Source: CAYFLR01 sp964343805 (GTDB taxonomy: Bacteria > Bdellovibrionota_B > Oligoflexia > CAYFLR01). From it: DNA of 57,012 nucleotides. A model generated the notes under the pieces. The model searched no databases and had not been told where the DNA came from. It saw nothing but the letters and a program-made list of their open reading frames with translations. The stretch's first letter is position 1; every line of letters starts with the position of its first letter. Below are positions 27,940-36,060 of the stretch, piece after piece. The translations under genes and the position numbers were made by a program. The DNA is taken from positions 1 through 57,012 of the forward strand of contig CAYFLR010000037.1 of the NCBI GenBank assembly GCA_964343805.1, given 5' to 3'.

Positions 27940-28779
27940 GTGAAATATATCGGTGCTCACGTATCTACTTCGGGAGGAATTCAAAATGCTCCCCTAAACG
28001 CTCACAACATTGGTGCTAAAGCCTTTGCGCTTTTCACTAAAAATCAACGCCAATGGAAAGCCAAACCCTACACCAAAGAGAATATAGAGCAGTTTATAGA
28101 GGGTTGTGAGAAGTATGGTTATAAGAGTGATCATATCCTTCCCCATGATAGCTATCTTATTAATTTAGGGCACCCTGAAAAAGAGCCTCTAGAGAAATCG
28201 CGATCCGCATTCTTAGATGAAATTGAAAGATGTGAACAGTTAGGTCTTAAATATCTCAACTTTCACCCTGGGTCCCACCTTCGTAAAATCAGTGAAGAAG
28301 AGTGTATCGACATCATTGCCGATTCAATGAACTGGGCATTAAAGGAGTCTAAGTATTTGACCTTAGTTATAGAAAATACCGCTGGACAAGGATCCAATAT
28401 GGGATACTGCTTTCCCCACTTAGCAGCCATTATTGATAGGATCGATGATAAAAGTCGGGTGGGAGTGTGCCTTGATACCTGCCATACCTTTGCCGCTGGT
28501 TACGATTTAAGAACCAAGGAGGCCTACGATAAAACCATGAGTGAGTTTGAGGAAATTGTGGGTTTTGAGTACCTGAAAGGAGTCCACCTCAATGATGCCA
28601 AGGTGGAACTGGCCAGTCGAAAAGACCGCCATCACAGCATTGGAGAGGGAATGATCGGAATAGAAGCCTTCCAGATGCTCATGAAAGATCCCCGTTTTGA
28701 TAATATTCCTATCATCTTAGAGACCATTGACGACACGATTTGGGATCAAGAGATCAAACTTCTTTACTCCTTTACCTAG
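27940..28779 (+). CDS. nfo: Endonuclease IV (apurinic/apyrimidinic)
   Basis: 279 residues from a GTG at 27940 that follows AAAGGATGG. An in-frame ATG at 27916 would add eight unrelated residues, while family members start MKYIGAHVS as this one does from the GTG. The TIM-barrel metal ligands are visible: GAHVSTSGG, FHPGSH, VIENTAGQG, CLDTCHTFAAGYD, GVHLNDAK, RHHSIGEG and ETIDD. It cuts 5' to abasic sites in base-excision repair. The length is close to the E. coli enzyme. It is transcribed away from the cassette genes. Confidence 0.96.
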   Translation: MKYIGAHVSTSGGIQNAPLNAHNIGAKAFALFTKNQRQWKAKPYTKENIEQFIEGCEKYGYKSDHILPHDSYLINLGHPEKEPLEKSRSAFLDEIERCEQLGLKYLNFHPGSHLRKISEEECIDIIADSMNWALKESKYLTLVIENTAGQGSNMGYCFPHLAAIIDRIDDKSRVGVCLDTCHTFAAGYDLRTKEAYDKTMSEFEEIVGFEYLKGVHLNDAKVELASRKDRHHSIGEGMIGIEAFQMLMKDPRFDNIPIILETIDDTIWDQEIKLLYSFT

Positions 28780-28787
28780 CTTAAACC

Positions 28788-28814
28788 TAAACTTTTGCCC
28801 TCACTGACCGATGG
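28788..28814 (+). promoter_or_regulatory. FliA (sigma-28)-like promoter, best match in the window
   Basis: TAAACTTT (28788-28795), exactly 11 bases, then ACCGATGG (28807-28814). Compared with TAAAGTTT-N11-GCCGATAA this is 7/8 and 5/8 with perfect spacing. It is 28 bases upstream of the lipoprotein gene at 28842 and overlaps no coding sequence, lying just after nfo. Confidence 0.6.
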
Positions 28815-28841
28815 AATAATGTTAACCATGGGGGGAAAAGT

Positions 28842-30467
28842 ATGAAATGGCTTCTAGCTAGCATCTTAATATCATTAACAATTGGATCAATTTGGTCCTG
28901 TAAACCGCGAAATAATAGGGCAAGTACCCTTTCGGAAGACACCGACATTAAAGTCACAAAAAGGTGGATCCAGAGATTAAAAAGAAATTTGCAGGCCGCT
29001 GGGCAGAGCTCGGAACAGTTACTCACCTCTATGGGAGAGCTCCTCAAAATAGATCTTAATTTTGATCAAGATACGGATGATGTGGCACTGACCAAGCAGA
29101 GAATCGATCGAGTCACAGAGCTATTAGCACTCAGTTCGACTTTATTTAGTCACTTACAGTCTGGATTGAAGCAGCTAAGAAATAAGTTGGCTCGTCCAGA
29201 GGTACGTAATCCCAATGCTAAGGTGGTTACCATTGCTCGACCTGAATTTAAATATCAGGTAGATCAATTAAATGAGCTAGAACAAGGTCCGGTCAAAGAG
29301 TTAGAGGATTTCTATCATCATAGTAATGACCTTACTTTCGGGGAAGTCATGCTGGTGGACTTTGGCAAATCCATGCGCAACATTAGGCAGATCAACAAAA
29401 CTTTGGAAGAGATTATCAAAACACTGAATCAATGGCTCAACTTGCGCGCCACAGTACAGGTGGTTGAAGAAGTTGAAGTCATTGATAATCATGCTGTTAA
29501 TCTCTGTGTGGGTGGACGTACTCAATCCACCTTCTACACCATCAAATGGCAAAAAAGCACTGGAAGTTTCGGAAACCGTCTTTTTAAAGTGGCTTGTGGG
29601 CATGATGCAGCAATTATCCGTCATCCAACGGTTCGCAAAATCAATAAAATCGAGTTTTTTGCCCATAAGGCCAAACGAAGAGGAAGCCGTGTTACGGCTC
29701 GGGTAGAGTTGGATGGCAAAGTTATAGAGTCACAGATAGAACTCAAAAGACAGGGTCGGGGTAGCATCTATACCGTTGATTTAAAAGGTGCAAGGGGGCA
29801 AGAAATTCACATTATAGCAGAGGGAGGCCCCCTTTGGATTGCCTATATCAATAGCTATGGGGTGGAGCAAAGTCAAATGGCGAGTGTTCCTATCCCACGT
29901 CCCACATCAGGAATCAAGTGTTATCTCAAAACCGATGGAAAGACATTGACTTTCTTAGCTAAAAAGGGTCCAACTCAGGAACTGGAAATCCAATCTAATT
30001 CAGAGTGTGACTCCAAAACTAATACCCAATGTAAGAACCAACTGTTTCTTTATTTGAGTAAGTTAAAATCCTCTATTAGGGATAACAACTGTAATATGGG
30101 TGACCCTCTTCATGCCTGGATTGAACATGAGATCATAGAAGAACAAACAGAGCAGGGAATTATTCCTGGAACCTTGATTGTTACCGAAGGCCGTACAAAG
30201 TACTACATAATGATTGGGAATCCAGATGGAGAGAAACTGATCTATGAAACGAAAACCACCTCTTACAGTAAGTTTCAAACCGTGAATAACTTACGTCGTT
30301 GCAATCGCCATTTTAGAGGAAATCGAGCCGGACAACAGGCGAACTGCATAGCTCGTAAGGTTATTGAAACTTATGGGGAAAGTGATGCGGATGGGGGAAT
30401 TGAAAACTCTTATAAGATCCTGAAAAATCACGTCCTCGGAAGGAATATCCTCACCTTTATAAATTAA
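28842..30467 (+). CDS. Lipoprotein of unknown function
   Basis: 541 residues. Signal ends at Cys20 (IGSIWSC). GGGGGGA precedes the ATG. Residues about 30-205 are predominantly helical (possible coiled coil). A beta-rich domain follows at about 215-350 (VNLCVGGRTQSTFYTIKW, RHPTVRKINKIEFFAHK, GRGSIYTVDLKGARGQEI), resembling a carbohydrate-binding jelly roll but not assignable. The C-terminal part has further Cys pairs (SECDSKTNTQC). It probably works at the outer membrane. The preceding promoter suggests co-regulation with the other exported proteins. Confidence 0.8.
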   Translation: MKWLLASILISLTIGSIWSCKPRNNRASTLSEDTDIKVTKRWIQRLKRNLQAAGQSSEQLLTSMGELLKIDLNFDQDTDDVALTKQRIDRVTELLALSSTLFSHLQSGLKQLRNKLARPEVRNPNAKVVTIARPEFKYQVDQLNELEQGPVKELEDFYHHSNDLTFGEVMLVDFGKSMRNIRQINKTLEEIIKTLNQWLNLRATVQVVEEVEVIDNHAVNLCVGGRTQSTFYTIKWQKSTGSFGNRLFKVACGHDAAIIRHPTVRKINKIEFFAHKAKRRGSRVTARVELDGKVIESQIELKRQGRGSIYTVDLKGARGQEIHIIAEGGPLWIAYINSYGVEQSQMASVPIPRPTSGIKCYLKTDGKTLTFLAKKGPTQELEIQSNSECDSKTNTQCKNQLFLYLSKLKSSIRDNNCNMGDPLHAWIEHEIIEEQTEQGIIPGTLIVTEGRTKYYIMIGNPDGEKLIYETKTTSYSKFQTVNNLRRCNRHFRGNRAGQQANCIARKVIETYGESDADGGIENSYKILKNHVLGRNILTFIN

Positions 30468-30496
30468 TCATGAAGGTAACACAGCAGATGGGCATT

Positions 30497-30850
30497 TTAG
30501 GGGCGGCAATAAACGCGAGGGATTTCTCGATTGAGATAGTGTCGAACCTCTTTGTCTCTAGCAAACTCAGGCTCATGTAAAACAACAATCATCCAAAGAA
30601 ATATGGTAGTGTGAATAACAAACTCTAGAATAAAGAAGTTGCTACTCTTTTGAATGGACCACATGATCAGCTCTGGAGTTAAAGTAATTAAGATATCCAT
30701 AATCCATTGATTAAAAAATCCTAAATAGAGAATAAGGAAAGCACCAAATAGCTGGGCCCTGCCATCCACAAGATAGAATCGCTTGGTAATTTTAAAATGT
30801 TTAAAGATTACACAGTAAATGGCTATCAAGTAAATTATTAACGTAATCAT
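30497..30850 (-). CDS. Small integral membrane protein of unknown function
   Basis: 117 residues with three probable membrane segments (about 2-18, 33-55 and 70-92) and a charged C-terminal tail (EPEFARDKEVRHYLNRE). No family is recognised. The ribosome site is weak (GGGTTGGG), but a sigma-28-like promoter about 57 bases upstream on the same strand and the strong hydrophobic pattern argue that it is a real gene. Confidence 0.55.
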   Translation of the reverse strand: MITLIIYLIAIYCVIFKHFKITKRFYLVDGRAQLFGAFLILYLGFFNQWIMDILITLTPELIMWSIQKSSNFFILEFVIHTTIFLWMIVVLHEPEFARDKEVRHYLNREIPRVYCRP

Positions 30851-30906
30851 TGTATCCCAACCCTTTCCTAAGCATAATTTTTGCTTATGTATGTTTCTTA
30901 GTTTAC

Positions 30907-30934
30907 GTATCGGTTTTTCCCCTTTTTAGCTTTA
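30907..30934 (-). promoter_or_regulatory. FliA (sigma-28)-like promoter of the small membrane protein
   Basis: On the minus strand TAAA (30934-30931), 16 bases, ACCGATAC (30914-30907). It is identical in -35, spacing and -10 to the motif at 27779-27806. A second, weaker motif on the plus strand (TAAC-N14-ACCGATTT, 30958-30983) faces the C25 protease gene. Confidence 0.5.
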
Positions 30935-31047
30935 AGAAATCGTATAACCTTATAAGATAACAAATAGAATAGAATACCGATTTCCGTTGCCCTGTAAAAA
31001 AAGATATGCAACCATTACATGAAATCAACAATTTTTTGGAGGGTTTT

Positions 31048-34026
31048 ATGTCTCAAACTGCTGGGAAGCTATTTATTTGTTTGATTCTGTTTTTCTTCCT
31101 TAAGCCCAATCTACTGGCGAAAAAACTCCTCAATCTGCAGGTAGATGGGATAACCCAGAAATCTCGGAGTCTCTATCAAAAGCCCTTTACTGAAATAAAA
31201 TTAAGAAGTGAGCATCAGAACCAAGGAGTGCTCTACCGACTAGGGAAACCTCAAATACCCGTCCTTCGCTACTTGATAAAAACCCATAAACCTGAATTGA
31301 TCCAAGTAGAGGTTCCCAAGAGTTCACCCCATAATATGGAACGAGGCATGTTAGAATTTGATCTGATACCTAATCAAGCCTCTCGTATCAAGATACCTAA
31401 AACCCCTTATACCTTCACTCAAGACAAAGACTTCTACCTAAAAAACCAATTTTATCCGAAAAATATCTATAGTATTCAGAAGGCAGGGTCTGTCAAAGGA
31501 ATCCCACAGTATCTTCTAACAATTCACCCCTTTATCTACAATCCAGCCACTCGAGAATTTATACTCATCAGGCAGTTACAAATTACCTTTAAGGAGCAAT
31601 CACCTCGTAACAATCTGCCCAAAGCCATGGCATTTATAGTGGGTGCTCAGTTTAAAAATAGCCCTGCTTTAAGTAGGTACTTAGCTTTTAAAAAAGCCCG
31701 TGGCTATATTATCCATACTATTAATATAGAAGATCAAACCAGGTCCCCTGATGAAATTCGAGGAGCTTTACAAAACCTCTTAAAAAATGAGGCATTTGAT
31801 CTCGAAGCAGCTCTCATAATTGGAGATGCAGAGGATGTTCCTGGTTATCCAGCAAAGTTTATCTCTGGAATAACCGATCATTACTATAGAGCCATCGATA
31901 CAGATGATTATGTGAGTGACATCAATGGGCCGGATATCGGGGTAGGACGACTGCCCGCTCAAAATGAGACCGAATTGAAGGTCATTTTGAACAAATTAAT
32001 GGAGTATCAAAAGGGACATTTTGCCAGTAGTAGCTGGCTGCAAAATCCTACTTTTATTGCCACCGATGACCTGCACGAGATTGCAGAAGGAACTCACAAC
32101 AGTGTTATTAATGATTTCCTTAAAAATAAGGAGTATTTCGGTACCTTTCCCGACTCACCTAATGAAGGAGGAGATCAACTTTACGCTATCACCTACGGAG
32201 CAGGCACGGAAGATGGGATCCAACGTTTAAATGAAGAGCGATTTATAATTAACTATTCAGGACATGGCAGCACATCCGCCTGGGTTGGCCCCTATATTGA
32301 TCAGGAACATGTACGTTCTCTCACTTCCAAATCTTATTCATTCGTCATATCCAATGCCTGTATTACAGGTCAATTTACTGAAAATGAATCATTTGCTGAA
32401 ACATGGATTAAGCAACCCTATGGAGCTGTTGTATTTTGGGGATCCATGGATAACACATACTGGGATGAAGATGACATTTTAGAGAAAGCAATGTTTCAAG
32501 GGATTTATGAAAAAGACTTCTCTAAGTATCATGAAATAACTCAATTTGCCCTCACCTCCCATTGGATCCATTATGGAGGAGATGGGTACAGCCGCTATTA
32601 TTGGGAAACCTATGTAACCTTTGGAGATCCCACCTCTCACTTTCGTTACCAAATACCCAAAGAGGTAAAAATATATGGTCCAGATGTAGTGACTCTGGCG
32701 GAAGACGATGTCACTTTCCAGGTCACGGACAGCACAGGAGCTCCCTTAAAAAATGCAGAAGCGGTCCTAACCATCAAAGGCCAAGATTTTTCCAGTTGGG
32801 GTCTGAGCGATGAAAATGGGAAGCTTTCTCTAGGGCTCTTCTCTGGTTATGTGGGAGAAGACTACCATATATCCATTACAGGACCCAACCTCAAAGAGAC
32901 TCACACCTCCTTGAAAGTACTTCCCCCTCACTTTACCTTTTTTAAACTGAAAGAATTCACTCTCAATGGACGACCTACCCTTGGAATTTATCCCTTTGAA
33001 GAGGGGATTGTGGGTTTCGAACTGCAAAACATGGCCACTGTCGCTACAGAAGGAGGAACACTCACCCTCACTCACATAGATGGCCCCGCCACCCTACTCC
33101 AAAACCAAATGGAAATACCTGCAATGCAAGCTGGAGAGACCATCTCATTTAGAAATTCCCCTATCAAAATAAAGGCTCAAAATCCCAAATCTTTGCAGCC
33201 GATTGTCCTTCACTTCACCTGGCAAAGCAAAGAAGACACCAGCCGATCGATAAGACTCCCCATCCATCTCTGGCGAGCAGAAGCAGCCATATCTCAAATT
33301 GACTTTGGTGGACTCGATAATCCATCTGAAGGGGGCTACTATCCAGGAGCCACAGGCCCCATTTATCTCACACTCTCTAACAATGGCAAAGAAGCGCTCT
33401 CTTACCCTAGCTTCACTCTCCAAAAAGGAACTTGCATCAGCAAGGTGGAAGGTGAAATTAACCTCGACCTTCTTACCCCTGGGTCCTCTAAACGTCTCAC
33501 GAACCCAATTTATGTAACCCTCTCCCCCTCATGTCAAAATACCGACGAAGCCTCCATCCAGCTGCAAACGGTTTACCAAAGTAAAGTGGAGGAAATTACT
33601 ATTTCTTCCAGAGGGCAATTTCAGGTGGGCAAACGAGGGCGCACACTGCACACGGAGGAACCCAACCTTTTAATCCCTGACAAAACCGTGACCCTCTATC
33701 CCTTTGAACTTTCAGGTATTAGCCATATCACCCACATCCAAGTCCATTTAAAAATAGCCCATGAGTATGTGAGTGATATGAAAATCACCCTTATTCATCC
33801 CAATGGAACCAGAGTGGTTTTACGAAACCGAGAATGGTCCGAAGATGAATACATGGATCAGGTTTACGGTTGGGGAGGGCTTCCCATTGATGGGTTAAAG
33901 AATTTAATAAATCTCTCCTCCCAAGGAACTTGGCATTTGGAAGTGGATGACCAAGTGATCTACCAAGGAGGAGTTCTGGAGTATATACAGGTAAAGTTAT
34001 TTGGATATATGGACACTCCCAAATAA
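31048..34026 (+). CDS. Gingipain-like cysteine protease (peptidase C25) with C-terminal P domain
   Basis: 992 residues from the ATG at 31048, chosen because GGAGGG precedes it and a signal peptide starts there (LFICLILFFFLKPNLLA). The in-frame ATG at 31006 lacks both. A propeptide-like region covers about 25-190. The C25 catalytic domain contains NYSGHGST (His406) and ISNACITGQF (Cys438). The His-Cys spacing of 32 is like gingipain R. Beta-sandwich domains follow at about 530-870. The last ~120 residues match a proprotein-convertase P domain (HEYVSDMKITLIHPNGTRV, GTWHLEVDD). This is a secreted endopeptidase, plausibly used against prey or host proteins. Confidence 0.92.
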   Translation: MSQTAGKLFICLILFFFLKPNLLAKKLLNLQVDGITQKSRSLYQKPFTEIKLRSEHQNQGVLYRLGKPQIPVLRYLIKTHKPELIQVEVPKSSPHNMERGMLEFDLIPNQASRIKIPKTPYTFTQDKDFYLKNQFYPKNIYSIQKAGSVKGIPQYLLTIHPFIYNPATREFILIRQLQITFKEQSPRNNLPKAMAFIVGAQFKNSPALSRYLAFKKARGYIIHTINIEDQTRSPDEIRGALQNLLKNEAFDLEAALIIGDAEDVPGYPAKFISGITDHYYRAIDTDDYVSDINGPDIGVGRLPAQNETELKVILNKLMEYQKGHFASSSWLQNPTFIATDDLHEIAEGTHNSVINDFLKNKEYFGTFPDSPNEGGDQLYAITYGAGTEDGIQRLNEERFIINYSGHGSTSAWVGPYIDQEHVRSLTSKSYSFVISNACITGQFTENESFAETWIKQPYGAVVFWGSMDNTYWDEDDILEKAMFQGIYEKDFSKYHEITQFALTSHWIHYGGDGYSRYYWETYVTFGDPTSHFRYQIPKEVKIYGPDVVTLAEDDVTFQVTDSTGAPLKNAEAVLTIKGQDFSSWGLSDENGKLSLGLFSGYVGEDYHISITGPNLKETHTSLKVLPPHFTFFKLKEFTLNGRPTLGIYPFEEGIVGFELQNMATVATEGGTLTLTHIDGPATLLQNQMEIPAMQAGETISFRNSPIKIKAQNPKSLQPIVLHFTWQSKEDTSRSIRLPIHLWRAEAAISQIDFGGLDNPSEGGYYPGATGPIYLTLSNNGKEALSYPSFTLQKGTCISKVEGEINLDLLTPGSSKRLTNPIYVTLSPSCQNTDEASIQLQTVYQSKVEEITISSRGQFQVGKRGRTLHTEEPNLLIPDKTVTLYPFELSGISHITHIQVHLKIAHEYVSDMKITLIHPNGTRVVLRNREWSEDEYMDQVYGWGGLPIDGLKNLINLSSQGTWHLEVDDQVIYQGGVLEYIQVKLFGYMDTPK

Positions 34027-34077
34027 TCCAAAATCCCTAGTACTCATAAGCATTTCTTATATTTTTAATAATTTTCC

Positions 34078-34106
34078 TTGATTAATCCAATCAGATTCCC
34101 TATATA
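34078..34106 (+). promoter_or_regulatory. Sigma-70-like promoter of the 179-residue secreted protein
   Basis: TTGATT (34078-34083), 17 bases, TATATA (34101-34106). The expected transcript starts near 34113, giving a leader of about 44 bases before the ATG at 34157. Confidence 0.5.
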
Positions 34107-34156
34107 AATAACTCTAACAGGAATTATTTTTAAAGCTCTTTTTTTGCGAGGCTCCC

Positions 34157-34696
34157 ATGAAGGACTCTTTTCTATTACTCATTTTACTTTCTCTTTTGCC
34201 GACCCACTCAGTTCTATCTCAGCATCTTGATCTTTATGTTTTCAATGAAGATGAAAACCCCACTAGCCCCAATGCCAGAGAATGCATCTCTCCCAGATTC
34301 CGCGCTGATATGGTGATCATTGAGAAGGATGATACCATCAAAAGTAAACGGAAAAAGCTACTGGACCTACGAAGAATTAGAAATCGCTACACGAGGTCTA
34401 AGGGACATAAATACACTCTCACTCGAAATGGGCTTTTACTTCTCAATATCACAGGGACAAAAGATCCCCACCACGGTCTAATGGCCGGGAGCTGCCGAGG
34501 ATTCACCGCTGGCTATATTAAGATAAAGAAACGTAACAACCGTCGTAAAATTTCTGAGATCACCATTGATAATCGTAGTTTAGCCTTCTGTCCGGCACCC
34601 CATACGATGAACAGCGTGCAAGAGATCCTGCAAGACCTACTTGACAAAGACAATGCGCGAATGCGCCTGCAAGAGAATAACCATCCCGATTGTTAA
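34157..34696 (+). CDS. Secreted protein of unknown function
   Basis: 179 residues with signal peptide (FLLLILLSLLPTHSVLS). The mature part is basic in the middle (KSKRKKLLDLRRIRNRYTRS) and has four Cys (RECISP, GSCRGF, AFCPAP and the terminal PDC), consistent with two periplasmic disulfides. I recognise no domain. It stands alone between the C25 protease and the beta-helix gene, with its own promoter. Confidence 0.75.
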   Translation: MKDSFLLLILLSLLPTHSVLSQHLDLYVFNEDENPTSPNARECISPRFRADMVIIEKDDTIKSKRKKLLDLRRIRNRYTRSKGHKYTLTRNGLLLLNITGTKDPHHGLMAGSCRGFTAGYIKIKKRNNRRKISEITIDNRSLAFCPAPHTMNSVQEILQDLLDKDNARMRLQENNHPDC

Positions 34697-34745
34697 TTCC
34701 TAATCGCTCTTGACTAGTCTAATGGGAAAAGGCAAACTGTAAACT

Positions 34746-35420
34746 ATGAATACACAAGATATTTTTACACCAAGCCATTTTTTCGATTTAGAAAACTGTC
34801 AGTTCCAAGACATTTTTCATCCCCAACAACCCGTTTGGAGTGCATTAGGTAAAACCATCGCGAACTACCTCAAAGAGCATTTCGATCCAGCTACTAATGA
34901 TATCAAGGGTGAGGTTCATCCATCTGCTATCTTAGAGGGTAGTGGAATTATCATTTGTGAAGGAGCCAAAGTAGAGGCCACCGCCTTCATTAGGGGACCA
35001 GCCTTTATCGGAACAGGTACTGAGGTAAGGCATGGAGCTTACGTTAGAGGAAATGTGATTGCCGGTGAAAATTGCGTCATTGGCCACACCACTGAAATGA
35101 AAAATGCTATTTTACTTAATGATGCCAAGGCAGGTCACTTTGCCTATGTGGGTGATAGCATTTTAGGAAACCGAGTCAATCTTGGAGCGGGCACTAAACT
35201 AGCCAATCTTAAGGTGGTGAAAGATGCCGTATCCATCCGTCATGAAAAAGAAGTGATCTCTACCGGATTACGCAAATTTGGAGCCATTTTAGGCGATGAT
35301 GTGGAGATGGGTTGTAATAGTGTAACCAACCCAGGTACTATTTTAGCCAAGAGAAGTATAGTCTGCCCTTGTGTTTCGGTCATGGGCTGCCACCTTAAAC
35401 GAGTGTTTCTCCGTAAATAA
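34746..35420 (+). CDS. Left-handed beta-helix (hexapeptide-repeat) protein, sugar-phosphate nucleotidyl/acyltransferase-like
   Basis: 224 residues. From about 55 onward there are hexapeptide repeats (VHPSAILEG, AKVEATAFIRG, AFIGTGTEVRHGAYVRG, CVIGHTTEMKN) as in the C-terminal domain of GlmU and glucose-1-phosphate thymidylyltransferase-like proteins. YVGDSILGNRVNLGAGTKLAN is typical of that subfamily. The nucleotidyltransferase domain itself is absent. A stand-alone protein of this type could be an N- or O-acyltransferase or a regulator in cell-wall sugar metabolism. The substrate cannot be read from the sequence. It lies 18 bases upstream of the STAS gene. Confidence 0.88.
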   Translation: MNTQDIFTPSHFFDLENCQFQDIFHPQQPVWSALGKTIANYLKEHFDPATNDIKGEVHPSAILEGSGIIICEGAKVEATAFIRGPAFIGTGTEVRHGAYVRGNVIAGENCVIGHTTEMKNAILLNDAKAGHFAYVGDSILGNRVNLGAGTKLANLKVVKDAVSIRHEKEVISTGLRKFGAILGDDVEMGCNSVTNPGTILAKRSIVCPCVSVMGCHLKRVFLRK

Positions 35421-35438
35421 GTCAAATAAGGGTTCGCC

Positions 35439-35957
35439 ATGCTAAAAGTAATAATTGATGAGAAGCTCAGCCCAGAGGATGGAGATGATCTCTACATCAC
35501 CATGTCCGGAAAACTGGATGAATTTGCTCTTTTCCATGAAATAACTAATACCGACAAGACAAATATTTTCATTGATGTCAGTCAAATTTCGAGAATCAAT
35601 TCAGCTGGCGTCAAATGCTGGATGGATTTGATGGTGGCCTATAAAAAGAAAAAGGTCACCTTACAAAAGTGCCCGCCCCGCTTTGTTGATCAAATCAACA
35701 TTATTGAAGCGATGGCAGCCAAAGCCTCTATTGAATCTGTCTTTCTCCCCTACTTCTGCCCCGAATGCGATGAAGAGATGGAAAAGCTGGTTAGCTATAA
35801 AGATCTTGCCAAGGGAGAGATTCGATCTAATTTAGATTCCACTTTTCGCTGTGAAGATTGTGATGTAAATCTTCAGTTTTTGGAGGATGACTCTATCTTT
35901 TTTCACTTTATTGATCGCGCCCATGGCAAACCCCAAGAGGAATTCACCAAAGACTAA
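35439..35957 (+). CDS. STAS-domain protein with C-terminal zinc ribbon
   Basis: 172 residues. Residues 1-100 form a STAS domain of the anti-sigma-factor-antagonist kind (NIFIDVSQISRINSAGVKCW). In SpoIIAA the phosphorylated serine follows Asp-Ser. Here the stretch is Asn54-Ser55-Ala56-Gly57, so the classic phosphosite is Ala. A zinc ribbon follows, with Cys107/Cys110 (FCPEC) and Cys138/Cys141 (RCEDC). The combination suggests a protein-interaction module that may not be switched by serine phosphorylation. It probably forms an operon with the beta-helix gene 18 bases upstream. Confidence 0.85.
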   Translation: MLKVIIDEKLSPEDGDDLYITMSGKLDEFALFHEITNTDKTNIFIDVSQISRINSAGVKCWMDLMVAYKKKKVTLQKCPPRFVDQINIIEAMAAKASIESVFLPYFCPECDEEMEKLVSYKDLAKGEIRSNLDSTFRCEDCDVNLQFLEDDSIFFHFIDRAHGKPQEEFTKD

Positions 35958-36060
35958 ACCCTTATTATACCTCCATTAATTATTACTTCTTGCCATTTAC
36001 TAAATAAAATGTTAGTAGGCTAATAAATCTAAAGTAATAGCATTTCTTTCGAGGGGGGTT

